DNA of 39,636 bases from an uncultured Bacilli bacterium (GTDB lineage Bacteria; Bacillota_I; Bacilli_A; RF39; UBA660): positions 1 to 39,636 of the forward strand of contig CAJUGE010000062.1 of the NCBI GenBank assembly GCA_910586295.1, in the 5' to 3' direction. Below the pieces are notes generated by a model that did not search any database, was not told the DNA's origin, and worked only from the letters and a program-made list of their open reading frames with translations. The translations under genes were made by a program, and so were the position numbers. Positions 31,314 through 39,341 of this stretch are shown here, one piece after another. The first letter of the stretch is position 1, and each line of letters begins with the position of its first letter.

Positions 31314-32189
31314 TTATTTCATTCTTTGACTAATCATTTGTTTTTTTGATAATACCCATTCATGGTTACTACTTATTACAGTTGAATTACAGTAAGGGCA
31401 AATTGATGTTGTGACATTATCAAGTGGTGCATTGCAGTTTGGACATTTGTTATCTTTTTCTTCAAGACCTTTTGTAAATGTCATTTCATAGTTGTATACT
31501 ACTTTTCTTAATTTGTTTCCTCGTATTACTTCTTCATTTTTATTTACTACATAGTCTAAGCAACTTACAGTCATTCTAACTTTTATTGAGATATTATTAT
31601 TTCCTTTTTCCATATCTATAATATTAAAGCTTTCTAAATTGAAATCAGACATAATATTTTTTTGTTTCTTTATTTTTAGTGCATTCAACTCTGATTTATA
31701 AAGATTATATAGTTCATTGGTTGTGTATTTCTTTAATTCGTCATGGTCAAAGTTCATCCAAGAATTTTGTATGTTTTTATAAATTTCATATGTCTTCTGT
31801 CTAAATTCTTGAACGTTAAAGTTTGGTAATATCTCTTTTATCTTATTAATATCAAATCCAGATATATTGTTCGTGTTACTTAATATATTCGTTTTGGTTT
31901 TAGATTTAGAAGCTTGAGAAAGTATTAATACTGTTATTCCTATTCCCATTATTATAAATATTCCTAGTGCGATTAAGGCGGCTCCTACATCTTCGCTCGA
32001 TGTTGTGTTTTTATGATAATGATTATTGCTAGAACTACCATAATCATTTCCCCAGTCAAAGTCCCAATCTGAGCTTCCATAATCATAATCGTAGTCTCCA
32101 TCCCATCCTGAATCTGCCTTTAGAGAAATAGCTAGACATAAAATTAAGCATGAGACTATTATCAATAAAACTCTTTTTATATTTTTCAT
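31314..32189 (-). CDS. TIM44-like membrane protein with C-terminal zinc ribbon
   Basis: A 291-residue protein. A signal or anchor segment (about 5-24) is followed by a striking Asp/Tyr/Ser/Gly stretch (SGWDGDYDYDYGSSDWDFDW) and a second membrane helix (about 69-90). Residues 110-230 (FNVQEFRQKTYEIYKNIQNSWMN onward, then SIKVRMTVSCLDYVV) have the TIM44-like alpha+beta pattern. The zinc ribbon CPNCNAPL..SICPYCNS is near the C-terminus, followed by EWVLSKKQM. Last gene of a three-gene unit whose products resemble B. subtilis YdjG/YdjH/YdjI, linked to envelope stress. Its start directly follows the neighbour's stop. Confidence 0.7.
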   Translation of the reverse strand: MKNIKRVLLIIVSCLILCLAISLKADSGWDGDYDYDYGSSDWDFDWGNDYGSSSNNHYHKNTTSSEDVGAALIALGIFIIMGIGITVLILSQASKSKTKTNILSNTNNISGFDINKIKEILPNFNVQEFRQKTYEIYKNIQNSWMNFDHDELKKYTTNELYNLYKSELNALKIKKQKNIMSDFNLESFNIIDMEKGNNNISIKVRMTVSCLDYVVNKNEEVIRGNKLRKVVYNYEMTFTKGLEEKDNKCPNCNAPLDNVTTSICPYCNSTVISSNHEWVLSKKQMISQRMK

Positions 32190-32726
32190 TTATAAACAAC
32201 TCGATTCTGTTAAAACCCATCCTTTTTTATCAAGGTCAAATGTACTTCCACAGTATTCACATTTACCACTTCTATTTATGTCTAAAGTAACTCCGCATCC
32301 TGGACATTTTCTTACTGTCCCTAATTCTTTAGAATTTATTGCTTTTGTAAAAGTTAAATAATTATTTTTTTCTATTCTACTCGAATTATTTCCACTTATA
32401 AAATTTGCATCTTCATCAATTAGATAATCCATGTATCTACTTATTAATTTAACTTTTATATTAATTTTATCTTCTAGGATTTCGACATTTTCTATAATGG
32501 TCTCTTTTACATTTGTTTCATCATACATTTGTATAAGACCTTTAGAACTTAGTTCGTTTACTTTATTTTCAATTTTTGTATATATTTCTGATGATACAAA
32601 ATGTTTTATATTTTCTATTTCTTTTGTCATTATAGATAAATGGATTTGTATGAATACATTGTCTATGAAAGTTTTAAAACTACTCTCAGTAAAATCTGAG
32701 TCATATTTTAAAATATTATCTATCAT
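32190..32726 (-). CDS. Soluble TIM44-like protein with zinc ribbon
   Basis: A 178-residue cytoplasmic protein, the soluble counterpart of the downstream gene. FKTFIDNVFIQIHLSIM begins a helical part, then IKVKLISRYMDYLIDEDANFISGN corresponds to the core strand region in its neighbour (VRMTVSCLDYVVNKNEEVIRGN); both continue YLTFTKA / YEMTFTKG and then a zinc ribbon, here CPGCGVTL..KCEYCGS followed by KGWVLT. The shared layout shows the two arose by duplication or share a fold. It starts one base after the SPFH gene stop. Confidence 0.65.
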   Translation of the reverse strand: MIDNILKYDSDFTESSFKTFIDNVFIQIHLSIMTKEIENIKHFVSSEIYTKIENKVNELSSKGLIQMYDETNVKETIIENVEILEDKINIKVKLISRYMDYLIDEDANFISGNNSSRIEKNNYLTFTKAINSKELGTVRKCPGCGVTLDINRSGKCEYCGSTFDLDKKGWVLTESSCL

Positions 32727-32727
32727 G

Positions 32728-33903
32728 TTATTTTATTTCTACTCCACAGTTTGAGCAAAACTTTCCTGTTACTGGAGTTCCACAGTTTGAACAAAATTTA
32801 GCTTTTGGTGCTTCATTAGTTGTTTCTGCCTCTTCACTTTTTGGTTCTTCCTTACTTCCAAATATTGTGCCTGACTCTGGCATACCTGTTTCTTTTGATT
32901 GTACTTCAGTTTGTTCTCCACCATTTACTGCATTCATCATACTTCCTGCATTAGAAGCTGCCATGTTCATTCCTGCGAATCCCATCATAGCGCCAGCCTC
33001 ATTTTTAGAAGCATTTATCATTGCTTCACTTGCTGCATTTGCCATTAAGCCTGATTGTAAGTTTTTGTCACTAAATATTGTTGCATCATCAATTTTGTTG
33101 ATTCTCTTCATTGATTCGTCTGTTAAGTTAATGTCTCCTATTGCAACATCAGTTATTATTAGTCCATAGTTTTGTTTCCATGTTTCGTCTAGACATCTAT
33201 TCATTTCATCTGAAATGTCTGAACCATACATTCCCATATCTCCAAAAGACACTTTATGACGTCTCATTACTATACTGATTGCTTCTGTTATTTTTTCAAT
33301 AAATTTTGTTTTTAGTTGTGTTCCTATTACGTCTTCATAGGTTATTGTGTCTTTAGGATTTGAACCTACTACACTTGACACTAATTTCGCGGGATCTATT
33401 ACTTGGAAAGCATATTCTCCAAAGAATGTCACTTCTACCATCCCATATTTTTCGTCTGTTATTTTCTTAGGTTGTGGACTTCCAAACTTGTTTCCAGGAA
33501 TAACTTTTGTATTTATGTAATATACTCTTTGGTCATGCGCTGTTTGTCCACCAAATGTTATACGTTTTCCTATAGTTTTGATAGTATCTCCTATTCCTTT
33601 AAAAAATCCACCTTCAAATACAGTTGGTTCTGAATCATTATCATATTTGTATGTACCTGTCTCAGCTGTAAATTCTGTAATTGCTCCATTGTCAATTATC
33701 ATCATACACATTCCTTCTGGTACTACAATGGCACTTCCGTTTGTTATGATTCCTTCGCTTGGTTTTCTGTTTCCGTCTCCATGTCTTACTTCTCCTCTTT
33801 GGATTAGTACATTTTTTTCAGTTTCTGGACATACTACAAATTCTTTAAAGCCATCTCCTAGCCCACTAGAAACTGATGATGTTAGTGCTTTTATTAAGCC
33901 CAT
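32728..33903 (-). CDS. ydjI: SPFH-domain protein with C-terminal zinc ribbons (YdjI-like)
   Basis: A 391-residue protein. Residues 15-240 form an SPFH/band-7-like beta and helix domain as in YdjI: GEVRHGDGNRKP, IVVPEGMCMMIIDNG, FEGGFFKGIGDTIK and KFGSPQPKKITDEKYGMVEV are family blocks. Residues 260-320 are an Ala/Met/Asn-rich coil (AASEAMINASKNEAGAMMGF). The tail ends in two CxxCG knuckles (FCSNCGTP, FCSNCGVE). YdjI forms membrane-associated assemblies with PspA-type proteins in Bacillus; no pspA is next to it here. First gene of the unit, with AGAAAGGTAAG upstream. The shared ribbons suggest a complex among the three products. Confidence 0.82.
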   Translation of the reverse strand: MGLIKALTSSVSSGLGDGFKEFVVCPETEKNVLIQRGEVRHGDGNRKPSEGIITNGSAIVVPEGMCMMIIDNGAITEFTAETGTYKYDNDSEPTVFEGGFFKGIGDTIKTIGKRITFGGQTAHDQRVYYINTKVIPGNKFGSPQPKKITDEKYGMVEVTFFGEYAFQVIDPAKLVSSVVGSNPKDTITYEDVIGTQLKTKFIEKITEAISIVMRRHKVSFGDMGMYGSDISDEMNRCLDETWKQNYGLIITDVAIGDINLTDESMKRINKIDDATIFSDKNLQSGLMANAASEAMINASKNEAGAMMGFAGMNMAASNAGSMMNAVNGGEQTEVQSKETGMPESGTIFGSKEEPKSEEAETTNEAPKAKFCSNCGTPVTGKFCSNCGVEIK

Positions 33904-34348
33904 TTATATCACTTACCTTTCTTTATATATTTTATTTTATCAAATTAATTATTATTAGTCATTATTTTTTGATAATTTATTAGATTGTAGCTAGAATGAA
34001 CATTGTAACTATTTGAAGTGATAATTAAATATTATTTACTTAATATTTCTTTTATTAAGTTTATTATTTATCTTATTGTCTTAAAATTAATTTCATTCTT
34101 ATTTATCATTTTTTAACTAATCTCTAAAATTTAGTGGTAATATAAATTTATTGTATCTTTTTTATATGCTATTAAACTGTCATTCATCACTTTTATTCCT
34201 TCAACATCTTCATTTACTTCTTCTGTAGTAAATCTTTTTTATATTTGAAACCATTCAACGTAAGCTAATCAAGAATATAAAATTAATGTAAAATTTAGTT
34301 GACTTCATTTCAAATAATGGTATAATATTTGCTACTTGGAGGGGTGTT
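33904..34348. other. Intergenic region with a short coding remnant
   Basis: 445 AT-rich bases between divergent genes. A minus-strand open stretch at 34131-34235 reads RFTTEEVNEDVEGIKVMNDS and on to a stop. It has natural amino-acid composition but no start codon, so it may be a gene scrap. The rest holds the promoter at 34299-34326 and no other recognisable feature. Confidence 0.4.
34299..34326 (+). promoter_or_regulatory. Promoter of the CapA/GDPD pair
   Basis: TTGACT (34299-34304) and TATAAT (34321-34326) with a 16-base spacer and an extended -10 (TGGTATAAT). The ribosome binding site GGAGGGG follows directly, giving a very short leader. Confidence 0.75.
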
Positions 34349-35437
34349 ATGAAGAAAAAATTTTTATGTATGGTTTTGGCTGTTACTACAGTTTTTGGTG
34401 GTTGTTCTATCAAGAGTGAACAAAATGATAGTTTAGAGTTAGAGCAAGAGATAGTTATAGAAGAACAAACAGAATTAGAAGAAAAAGAAGTTATAAGCCC
34501 TGTTGCAATAGAGGAAGATAAGACAGAAATCAAAGAAATAGTAATAAGTGCAGTTGGAGATTGTACTTTAGGTACTGATGATAATTTTGGTTATGAGAGA
34601 AGTTTTACTAATGTACTTGATGATAATGATAGAGATTTTAGTTATTTTTTTAGTGGAGTTATAGATATTCTTTCTAATGATGATTTGACTATTGCTAATT
34701 TGGAAACGACATTTACTGATGCGACAGTTAAGAATGAAAAGAAATTTAACTTTAAGGGCGACAAGGATTATACTAATATTTTGACTACAGGTAGTGTGGA
34801 GGCAGTTAATCTTGCAAATAATCATACTTATGACTATTTAGAGGAAGGATACGATGATACAAAGGAAGCTCTAGAGGAAGCAGGTGTTCCTTATTTTGGG
34901 TATAAAGATTATCAAATAATGGATATAAACGGTATTAAAATTGGACTTGCTGGGCTTAGCGGTTGGAATGAAGAGAGTGCTAAAGATAATACTTTGACAG
35001 CTTTAGAATATTTTAAAGAAGAAAGTGTAGATTTAATTATTATGACTTATCATTGGGGTATTGAAAGTGAATATGAACAAAGTAGTACTCAAGAAAGTAT
35101 TGCTAGATATGCTATTGATAATGGAGCAGACTTAGTTATTGGGCATCATCCTCATGTTTTACAGGGTATCGAAGAATATAATGGAAAGTATATAGTTTAC
35201 TCTTTAGGTAATTTTGTTTTTGGTGGAAATAAAAATCCTAAAGATAAAGATACTATGATTTTTAGAGAAACTTTTCATTTTGAAGATGATGTTTTAACTG
35301 ATACAAGTATTGAGATTATTCCTTGTTCTTTGTCAGGTGAAGTTAATAGAAATGACTATAGACCTGTTGTTTTGGATGGTGAAGATAGAGATAATGTTTT
35401 AAAGAAGATTATGAAATATAGTAATTTTAATTATTAA
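34349..35437 (+). CDS. CapA-family lipoprotein (PGA_cap domain)
   Basis: A 362-residue exported lipoprotein. The signal peptide MKKKFLCMVLAVTTVFGGC ends in a lipobox with Cys 19, a substrate for Lgt. An acidic linker (about 20-62) follows. The metallophosphoesterase-like CapA domain shows ISAVGDCTLG (about 66-75), IANLETTFTD (about 116-125), AVNLANNHTYDYL (about 149-161), IIMTYHWGIE (about 230-239), VIGHHPHVLQGIE (about 268-280) and VYSLGNFVFGG. The family is named for poly-gamma-glutamate capsule synthesis, but most single members outside cap operons are of unknown role, and no capB/capC is here. The GDPD gene follows at 27 bases. Confidence 0.9.
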   Translation: MKKKFLCMVLAVTTVFGGCSIKSEQNDSLELEQEIVIEEQTELEEKEVISPVAIEEDKTEIKEIVISAVGDCTLGTDDNFGYERSFTNVLDDNDRDFSYFFSGVIDILSNDDLTIANLETTFTDATVKNEKKFNFKGDKDYTNILTTGSVEAVNLANNHTYDYLEEGYDDTKEALEEAGVPYFGYKDYQIMDINGIKIGLAGLSGWNEESAKDNTLTALEYFKEESVDLIIMTYHWGIESEYEQSSTQESIARYAIDNGADLVIGHHPHVLQGIEEYNGKYIVYSLGNFVFGGNKNPKDKDTMIFRETFHFEDDVLTDTSIEIIPCSLSGEVNRNDYRPVVLDGEDRDNVLKKIMKYSNFNY

Positions 35438-35464
35438 GTGATAATATAATTTAAGGTGAAGCTT

Positions 35465-36142
35465 ATGAATTTAAAAAATATCATTTTTGTTCACAGAGGT
35501 AAATACAATAGTAGTCTTGAAGAGAATACCTTATCATCATTTAGAGAATGTGTAGAAAATCATATGAATATAGAGCTTGACTCACATATTCTTAAAGATG
35601 ATAGTGTTATAGTTTTTCATGATGATAATTTAAAAAGAGTGTGTGGTAAAAATATAGGTATAAAAAATTTGAATTATAAAGAAATACTTAATGAGTGTAA
35701 TAATAGTGTTCCTACTTTGACAAATGTTTTAGAATTAGTTAATGGAAAAGTTATTTTAGATATTGAGTTAAAATATGATGTCCTTAATGGGAGATTAGAG
35801 AAAAAAGTCATAGATATTTTAAAAAATTATGATGGTAAATTCATTTTAAAATCATTTCATCCTTTGATTGTATGGAGATTAAAAAGGCTTGTATACAAAA
35901 ATCATTTAGATTGTAAGGTTGGTTTACTTGTTGAAAATACTTTGTTACTGTTTTTCTCTTTTGTTTTTGTACGTCCAGACTTTGTTTCTTTTAATTATAA
36001 GTTTTTGAAAAAGTGGTTCTTTAGGTTTATTTCTAAAAGAAAAGATACCCTACTTTATACTATTAAATCTAAGGATGTTTATGATTTGTATAAAGATAAA
36101 GGGTATGGATTAATATTAGAGAATTATGAATCTTTTAAATAA
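35465..36142 (+). CDS. Glycerophosphodiester phosphodiesterase (GDPD family)
   Basis: A 225-residue TIM-barrel phosphodiesterase that splits glycerophosphodiesters to glycerol-3-phosphate. Active-site blocks are present: IIFVHRGKYN (about 6-15), LEENTLSSF (about 18-26), NIELDSHILKDDSVIVFHDDNLKR in parts (ELDSH and FHDDNL about 36-55), then DIELKYD (about 97-103). The ATG at 35465 follows AAGGTGAAG; the GTG three codons earlier lies in that site. No signal peptide, so cytoplasmic. It ends 8 bases inside the convergent CmpB gene. The middle has an unusual hydrophobic run (NTLLLFFSFVFV) that may touch the membrane. Confidence 0.88.
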   Translation: MNLKNIIFVHRGKYNSSLEENTLSSFRECVENHMNIELDSHILKDDSVIVFHDDNLKRVCGKNIGIKNLNYKEILNECNNSVPTLTNVLELVNGKVILDIELKYDVLNGRLEKKVIDILKNYDGKFILKSFHPLIVWRLKRLVYKNHLDCKVGLLVENTLLLFFSFVFVRPDFVSFNYKFLKKWFFRFISKRKDTLLYTIKSKDVYDLYKDKGYGLILENYESFK

Positions 36143-36635
36143 ATACTTTGACTGTAGTTAATATGAAATCTAGCGTCATTATCAAAAGTATTCCTAAGCT
36201 TAGAAATTTTGGAGTATGTTTTATTATTGTGTCTATTATTGGCTTTATAAATTTATACAAAAACATTACACCTAGTGTCCATAATGTTGTTACTTCTATA
36301 CTTAGATATTTTCCTATGTGGAGCGGAAGTTTCTCGTAATTCCACATTTCTAAATTATATATGTATTTAAGTAAATATGCTCCTATAAATTCAAGAACAA
36401 ATGAAAGTGCAAATCCAGTTATAAACATTAATAATAGTTTTTTCCATTTTTCATTTGGTCTTTTTTCTATTTGCTTATATATTAAGTATATTAGTGGTAT
36501 GCTTATGCCATAAACTATTGTATATGGTCCATACATAAAACCACTATCTAGTTCTTTGTGCATAATAATTGCACCTAGTAGTTCAAAGATATAACCTAAT
36601 ATAGAATATAATACAAATTCATTTAAATAGTACAT
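36135..36635 (-). CDS. CmpB-family putative ABC-type membrane protein
   Basis: A 166-residue membrane protein with five hydrophobic helices (about 5-26, 35-55, 65-92, 110-128 and 138-160). The SGFMYGPYTIVYGIS motif (about 31-45) with its Gly-Pro pair, followed by FVLEFIGAYLLKYI, identifies PF06541 (named ABC_trans_CmpB); actual transport is unproven. Convergent with the GDPD gene, overlapping by 8 bases, and transcribed alone. Confidence 0.75.
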   Translation of the reverse strand: MYYLNEFVLYSILGYIFELLGAIIMHKELDSGFMYGPYTIVYGISIPLIYLIYKQIEKRPNEKWKKLLLMFITGFALSFVLEFIGAYLLKYIYNLEMWNYEKLPLHIGKYLSIEVTTLWTLGVMFLYKFIKPIIDTIIKHTPKFLSLGILLIMTLDFILTTVKVFI

Positions 36636-36740
36636 GTTTTTTCACCATTATTAGTGTACTTTTTATTTATTTTTTTATACTATCTTTAGTTTTTCCTTGA
36701 CTAGTCTTATGTTTTTATGGTATTATCTTATTGTTCAGAT

Positions 36741-36817
36741 GGCGAGATAGCTCAGTTGGCTAGAGCGTCGCGTTCATACCGCGAATGTCGGGGGTTCGAA
36801 TCCCTCTCTCGCTACCA
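36741..36817 (+). tRNA. tRNA-Met(CAT), elongator type
   Basis: A full 77-base cloverleaf. Acceptor GGCGAGA pairs with TCTCGCT with a G-T pair at position 1-72. The D-arm has AGCTCAGTTGGCTAGAGC, the anticodon loop TTCATAC has anticodon CAT, the T-loop is TTCGAAT, and CCA is encoded. The first pair and overall sequence resemble Bacillus elongator tRNA-Met rather than initiator. A tRNA-Ile2 (lysidine) reading is less likely. Confidence 0.93.
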
Positions 36818-36872
36818 ACATTGGGAAAACTCACACACTTTACTATTTATGAAGTTTGTGATTAGATATATT

Positions 36873-36904
36873 AACTCATAATATTTGATATTATGGGTTT
36901 TTTC
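36873..36904 (+). terminator. Terminator downstream of tRNA-Met
   Basis: AACTCATAATAT (36873-36884) pairs with ATATTATGGGTT (36888-36899) with one G-U pair and loop TTG, followed by six T. Confidence 0.8.
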
Positions 36905-36933
36905 ATTGTTTTGAAGGGAGTGATAAAGATTTT

Positions 36934-37260
36934 ATGAAAACAACCATACAAAATTTAGAATTCCCAAGTGAATTTAAAAAGAAATTAAAAATTAAGGTAA
37001 ATAACAATAAATTAAATATTGAATTTATATCTGGACATGTTATTAACTTAGATAAAACTAATTTAAGTGTTACTGAGCCTCATAGAATCATTGTAACAAG
37101 TGAAAACAAGACTTTAATTGCATTACTATATGAAAATACTAATAAAGTATATTTGCCTTATGATGGTGCTATTATATCATTTACAAAGTATATAAATATT
37201 TTAAATTCTATGATAAGGAAGGAAAAATTACCGCTCAAATTACCGGAGTTTTTACCCTAG
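36934..37260 (+). CDS. Small unrecognised protein next to recombinase
   Basis: A 108-residue protein without signal peptide or membrane helix. The N-terminal half looks beta-rich (KIKVNNNKLNIEFISGHVINL, in parts), with EPHRIIVTSENKTLIALLYEN in the middle and a helix (TKYINILNSMIRKEKLPLKLPEF) at the end. No known domain was seen. GGGAG lies about 13 bases upstream. It stands between tRNA-Met and a truncated serine recombinase, and is probably cargo or a helper of the same element. Confidence 0.5.
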   Translation: MKTTIQNLEFPSEFKKKLKIKVNNNKLNIEFISGHVINLDKTNLSVTEPHRIIVTSENKTLIALLYENTNKVYLPYDGAIISFTKYINILNSMIRKEKLPLKLPEFLP

Positions 37261-37381
37261 TATTTACTTAAATAAGTGATAAAATATTGTATGCTATGAG
37301 TAAATAGCACTTAAATGACACAAGGGAAATATATTGTTCTCTTGTGTTTTTTCATCATTAAAGAAAGGAAGGTATAAAATA

Positions 37382-37897
37382 ATGTGTGATGAAAATATTA
37401 ATGTTGGTCTTTACCCTAGAGTTTCTACTGAAGATCAAAGTAAATTTGGACATAGCTTAGATGAACAAGAAGAAAGGTTAAAAGATTTGTGTAAGTTTAA
37501 AAGATACAACATATACAAAATCTATAGAGAAGAAGGTGTATCAGCAAAGAATATGGATAGACCAAAATTTCAAGAAATGCTAGAAGATGTGAGACAAGGA
37601 AAAATAAATAAAATTGTTGTATTCAAATTAGATAGACTTACTCGTTCTATAAAAGATTTAGAAGAAATATGTACATTTTTAGAAGAATATAACTGTAGTT
37701 TAGAAAGTATGTGTGAAGATATAAATACTGCAACAGCAAATGGGAAGTTTTTTGTTAGAATGCTTACCCTACTCGCTCAGTTGGAGATAGAAAGAACTAG
37801 TGAAAGAACTAAAATTGGAATGATTGGTGCAGCAAAGAAAGGACATTTTTCTGGAATTATATTAATTCCTCTATTGACAATAGGAACCCACTTATAA
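37382..37897 (+). pseudogene. Truncated large serine recombinase
   Basis: 171 residues. The N-terminal catalytic domain is clear: NVGLYPRVSTEDQSKFG (with catalytic Ser in RVST), SLDEQEERLKDL, REEGVSAKNMDRPKF, KIVVFKLDRLTRS and LLAQLEIERTSERTK. It stops being recombinase after AAKKGHFSG, where relatives continue with a GYxP-type DNA-binding region of 250-350 more residues. Instead it reads IILIPLLTIGTHL and stops. A deletion or insertion therefore removed the DNA-binding part. ATG 37382 follows AAAGGAAGG. The gene would have served integration or excision of a phage or conjugative element. Confidence 0.8.
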
Positions 37898-37991
37898 TTC
37901 TATTTAAGTTTGTACAAAACCAAAAAAAGATTTTTGCTTTTGCTAATCAGCATTACGAATTATAAGTACCTATTGATCAATAGATTTTCTC

Positions 37992-38028
37992 AAAATAATA
38001 GACGTACATTAACCTGTTCTATTATTTT
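37992..38028. terminator. Strong hairpin terminator after recombinase remnant
   Basis: AAAATAATAGA (37992-38002) pairs with TCTATTATTTT (38018-38028), loop 15, with a long T-run after it. An 11-bp perfect stem. Confidence 0.6.
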
Positions 38029-38105
38029 TTTTGAAAATTAGAGTTGCCACTTAACATAAATTTTTATGCAAACCTATGATTTATTTTTAATGGGCATAAG
38101 TGTTG

Positions 38106-38182
38106 GACACCACAAACTTATTTTACACTTGTAAAATCGTACTTTTTCGTGGTGTCATTTCTATTTTTGCACTTGCAAAATG
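38106..38182. other. Two related hairpins with compensatory change
   Basis: First unit: outer arms GACACCAC (38106-38113) and GTGGTGTC (38149-38156) enclose TTTTAC-ACTT-GTAAAA (38121-38136). Second unit: TTTTGC-ACTT-GCAAAA (38165-38180). The two inner stems differ by an A-T to G-C change on both arms, and each is followed by a related TCGT..CTTTTTCGT / GTCGTCTTCTTCGTC sequence. The region 37898-38390 is otherwise without a gene. It could be a small RNA, a transfer origin or a recombination site of the mobile element. Confidence 0.45.
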
Positions 38183-38390
38183 TCGTCTTCTTCGTCAAAA
38201 AGTGGCTACACATTTGATTTATTTCCAGTATTTACGAGCATTTATAAAACTTAAAGTGACTATAAATATGACCACTATTTTTCTAAACTGCAAAATACAC
38301 TAAAAAATGTGACGCCATGCCAAAGAAAAAAACAACTCAAAATTAGACTTGTCTTTATGTTGTTATTTAAAATTTTTAATATAACTATTT

Positions 38391-38852
38391 TCATTTCTTG
38401 TTTGATTTTTTGAAAAAAGGATCATAAGATAAGTGTTCATCGTTTTCATCTTTAATCCAATAGCCAAATTTACCTACTATTCTAATTGGCTTTTCTAAAG
38501 GCTTAAATTCTAAATTATTAGTATTAGAAGCTTTTGCTTCTTCAGATAAAGAAGCAGTTATATGAGGTACTTTTAATACATTTGGATTTTGTTCTTCATA
38601 ATTTATATAATATGGCATTAACTCCTCAGGTAACGATATTTGAAATCCACTGTTCATACCATCGTTTCCATATCCTATAAGAAAAACTTCAAAACTTTTG
38701 CCAACTATGTCGTTAAATATTTCTTCTTCATTTGGATGATATTTAAAAGTACAATGGATTTCATCATTAACTTTAGCCAATTTTTTCGTTTCTAATGAAT
38801 GTATTAATTCTGCTACATCTGCTTCAAAAAAAATTCCTTCATAACTTAACAT
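38391..38852 (-). CDS. Possible 2H-phosphoesterase-like protein
   Basis: A 153-residue protein. Two short H-x-T motifs appear: EIHCTFKYHP (about 31-40) and VPHITASLSEE (about 95-105). A pair of H-x-(T/S)-x motifs in a small alpha/beta protein is the mark of 2H phosphoesterases, which act on RNA 2',3'-cyclic or other cyclic ends. Between them is FEVFLIGYGNDGMNSGFQISLP, and IRIVGKFGYWI follows. The spacing is slightly short for classic LigT proteins, so the assignment is tentative. AGGAGG precedes the ATG. It is an orphan within element debris and may be defence- or phage-related cargo. Confidence 0.55.
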   Translation of the reverse strand: MLSYEGIFFEADVAELIHSLETKKLAKVNDEIHCTFKYHPNEEEIFNDIVGKSFEVFLIGYGNDGMNSGFQISLPEELMPYYINYEEQNPNVLKVPHITASLSEEAKASNTNNLEFKPLEKPIRIVGKFGYWIKDENDEHLSYDPFFKKSNKK

Positions 38853-39341
38853 TTTTATTCCTCCTTTTAGTCAATTAATTCTGAATTTTATACAAAATTA
38901 TATTTTTTATATTATTATAATTGTTATCAAAACTTCGTTATCATCATCTATAATAATTATTTGTTCTTCTATTTTTAAAGTTTTTAAATTTAGTTTTAAT
39001 TTTTTTTTGCTGAAGGAGATAAATTATCTTCTTTTGATATTATAATTTTTTGTTTTTATCAAAGAATATTGCATATTTATCTAATTAGTTGTTTTTTCAT
39101 TTATTTGATTATTAAACCTGCACATTGATATCGAATATAGAAGTATTTTATTTATTATTTTCAATAAAACTTAAATATTCATGTTATTTGGATTTAGCGT
39201 GTCTTCTGTTATTTTTTTATAAATGGAATATTATATATTAATCCCATTTTTTGATTTTCATATTTTGAAAAATCTAACATTATATTTTCTTCTTTAGCTT
39301 TATCAAATATACAACAACTTATTTTTGTTAATTTGGATTTA
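38853..39341 (-). pseudogene. Gene remnants in an AT-rich stretch
   Basis: 490 bases without an intact gene. Minus-strand fragments look like former protein: SCCIFDKAKEENIMLDFSKY with NQKMGLIYNIPF (about 39205-39315), and LKLNLKTLKIEEQIIIIDDD near 38940-39005, broken by several stops. I do not recognise the parent protein. The right border is the end of the IS3-type element at 39342. Confidence 0.4.

Noticed and set aside
37898..38020. Continuation of the recombinase in another frame
   Set aside because: An open stretch after 37860 reads NPLIILFKFVQNQKKIF, which does not resemble the recombinase DNA-binding domain.
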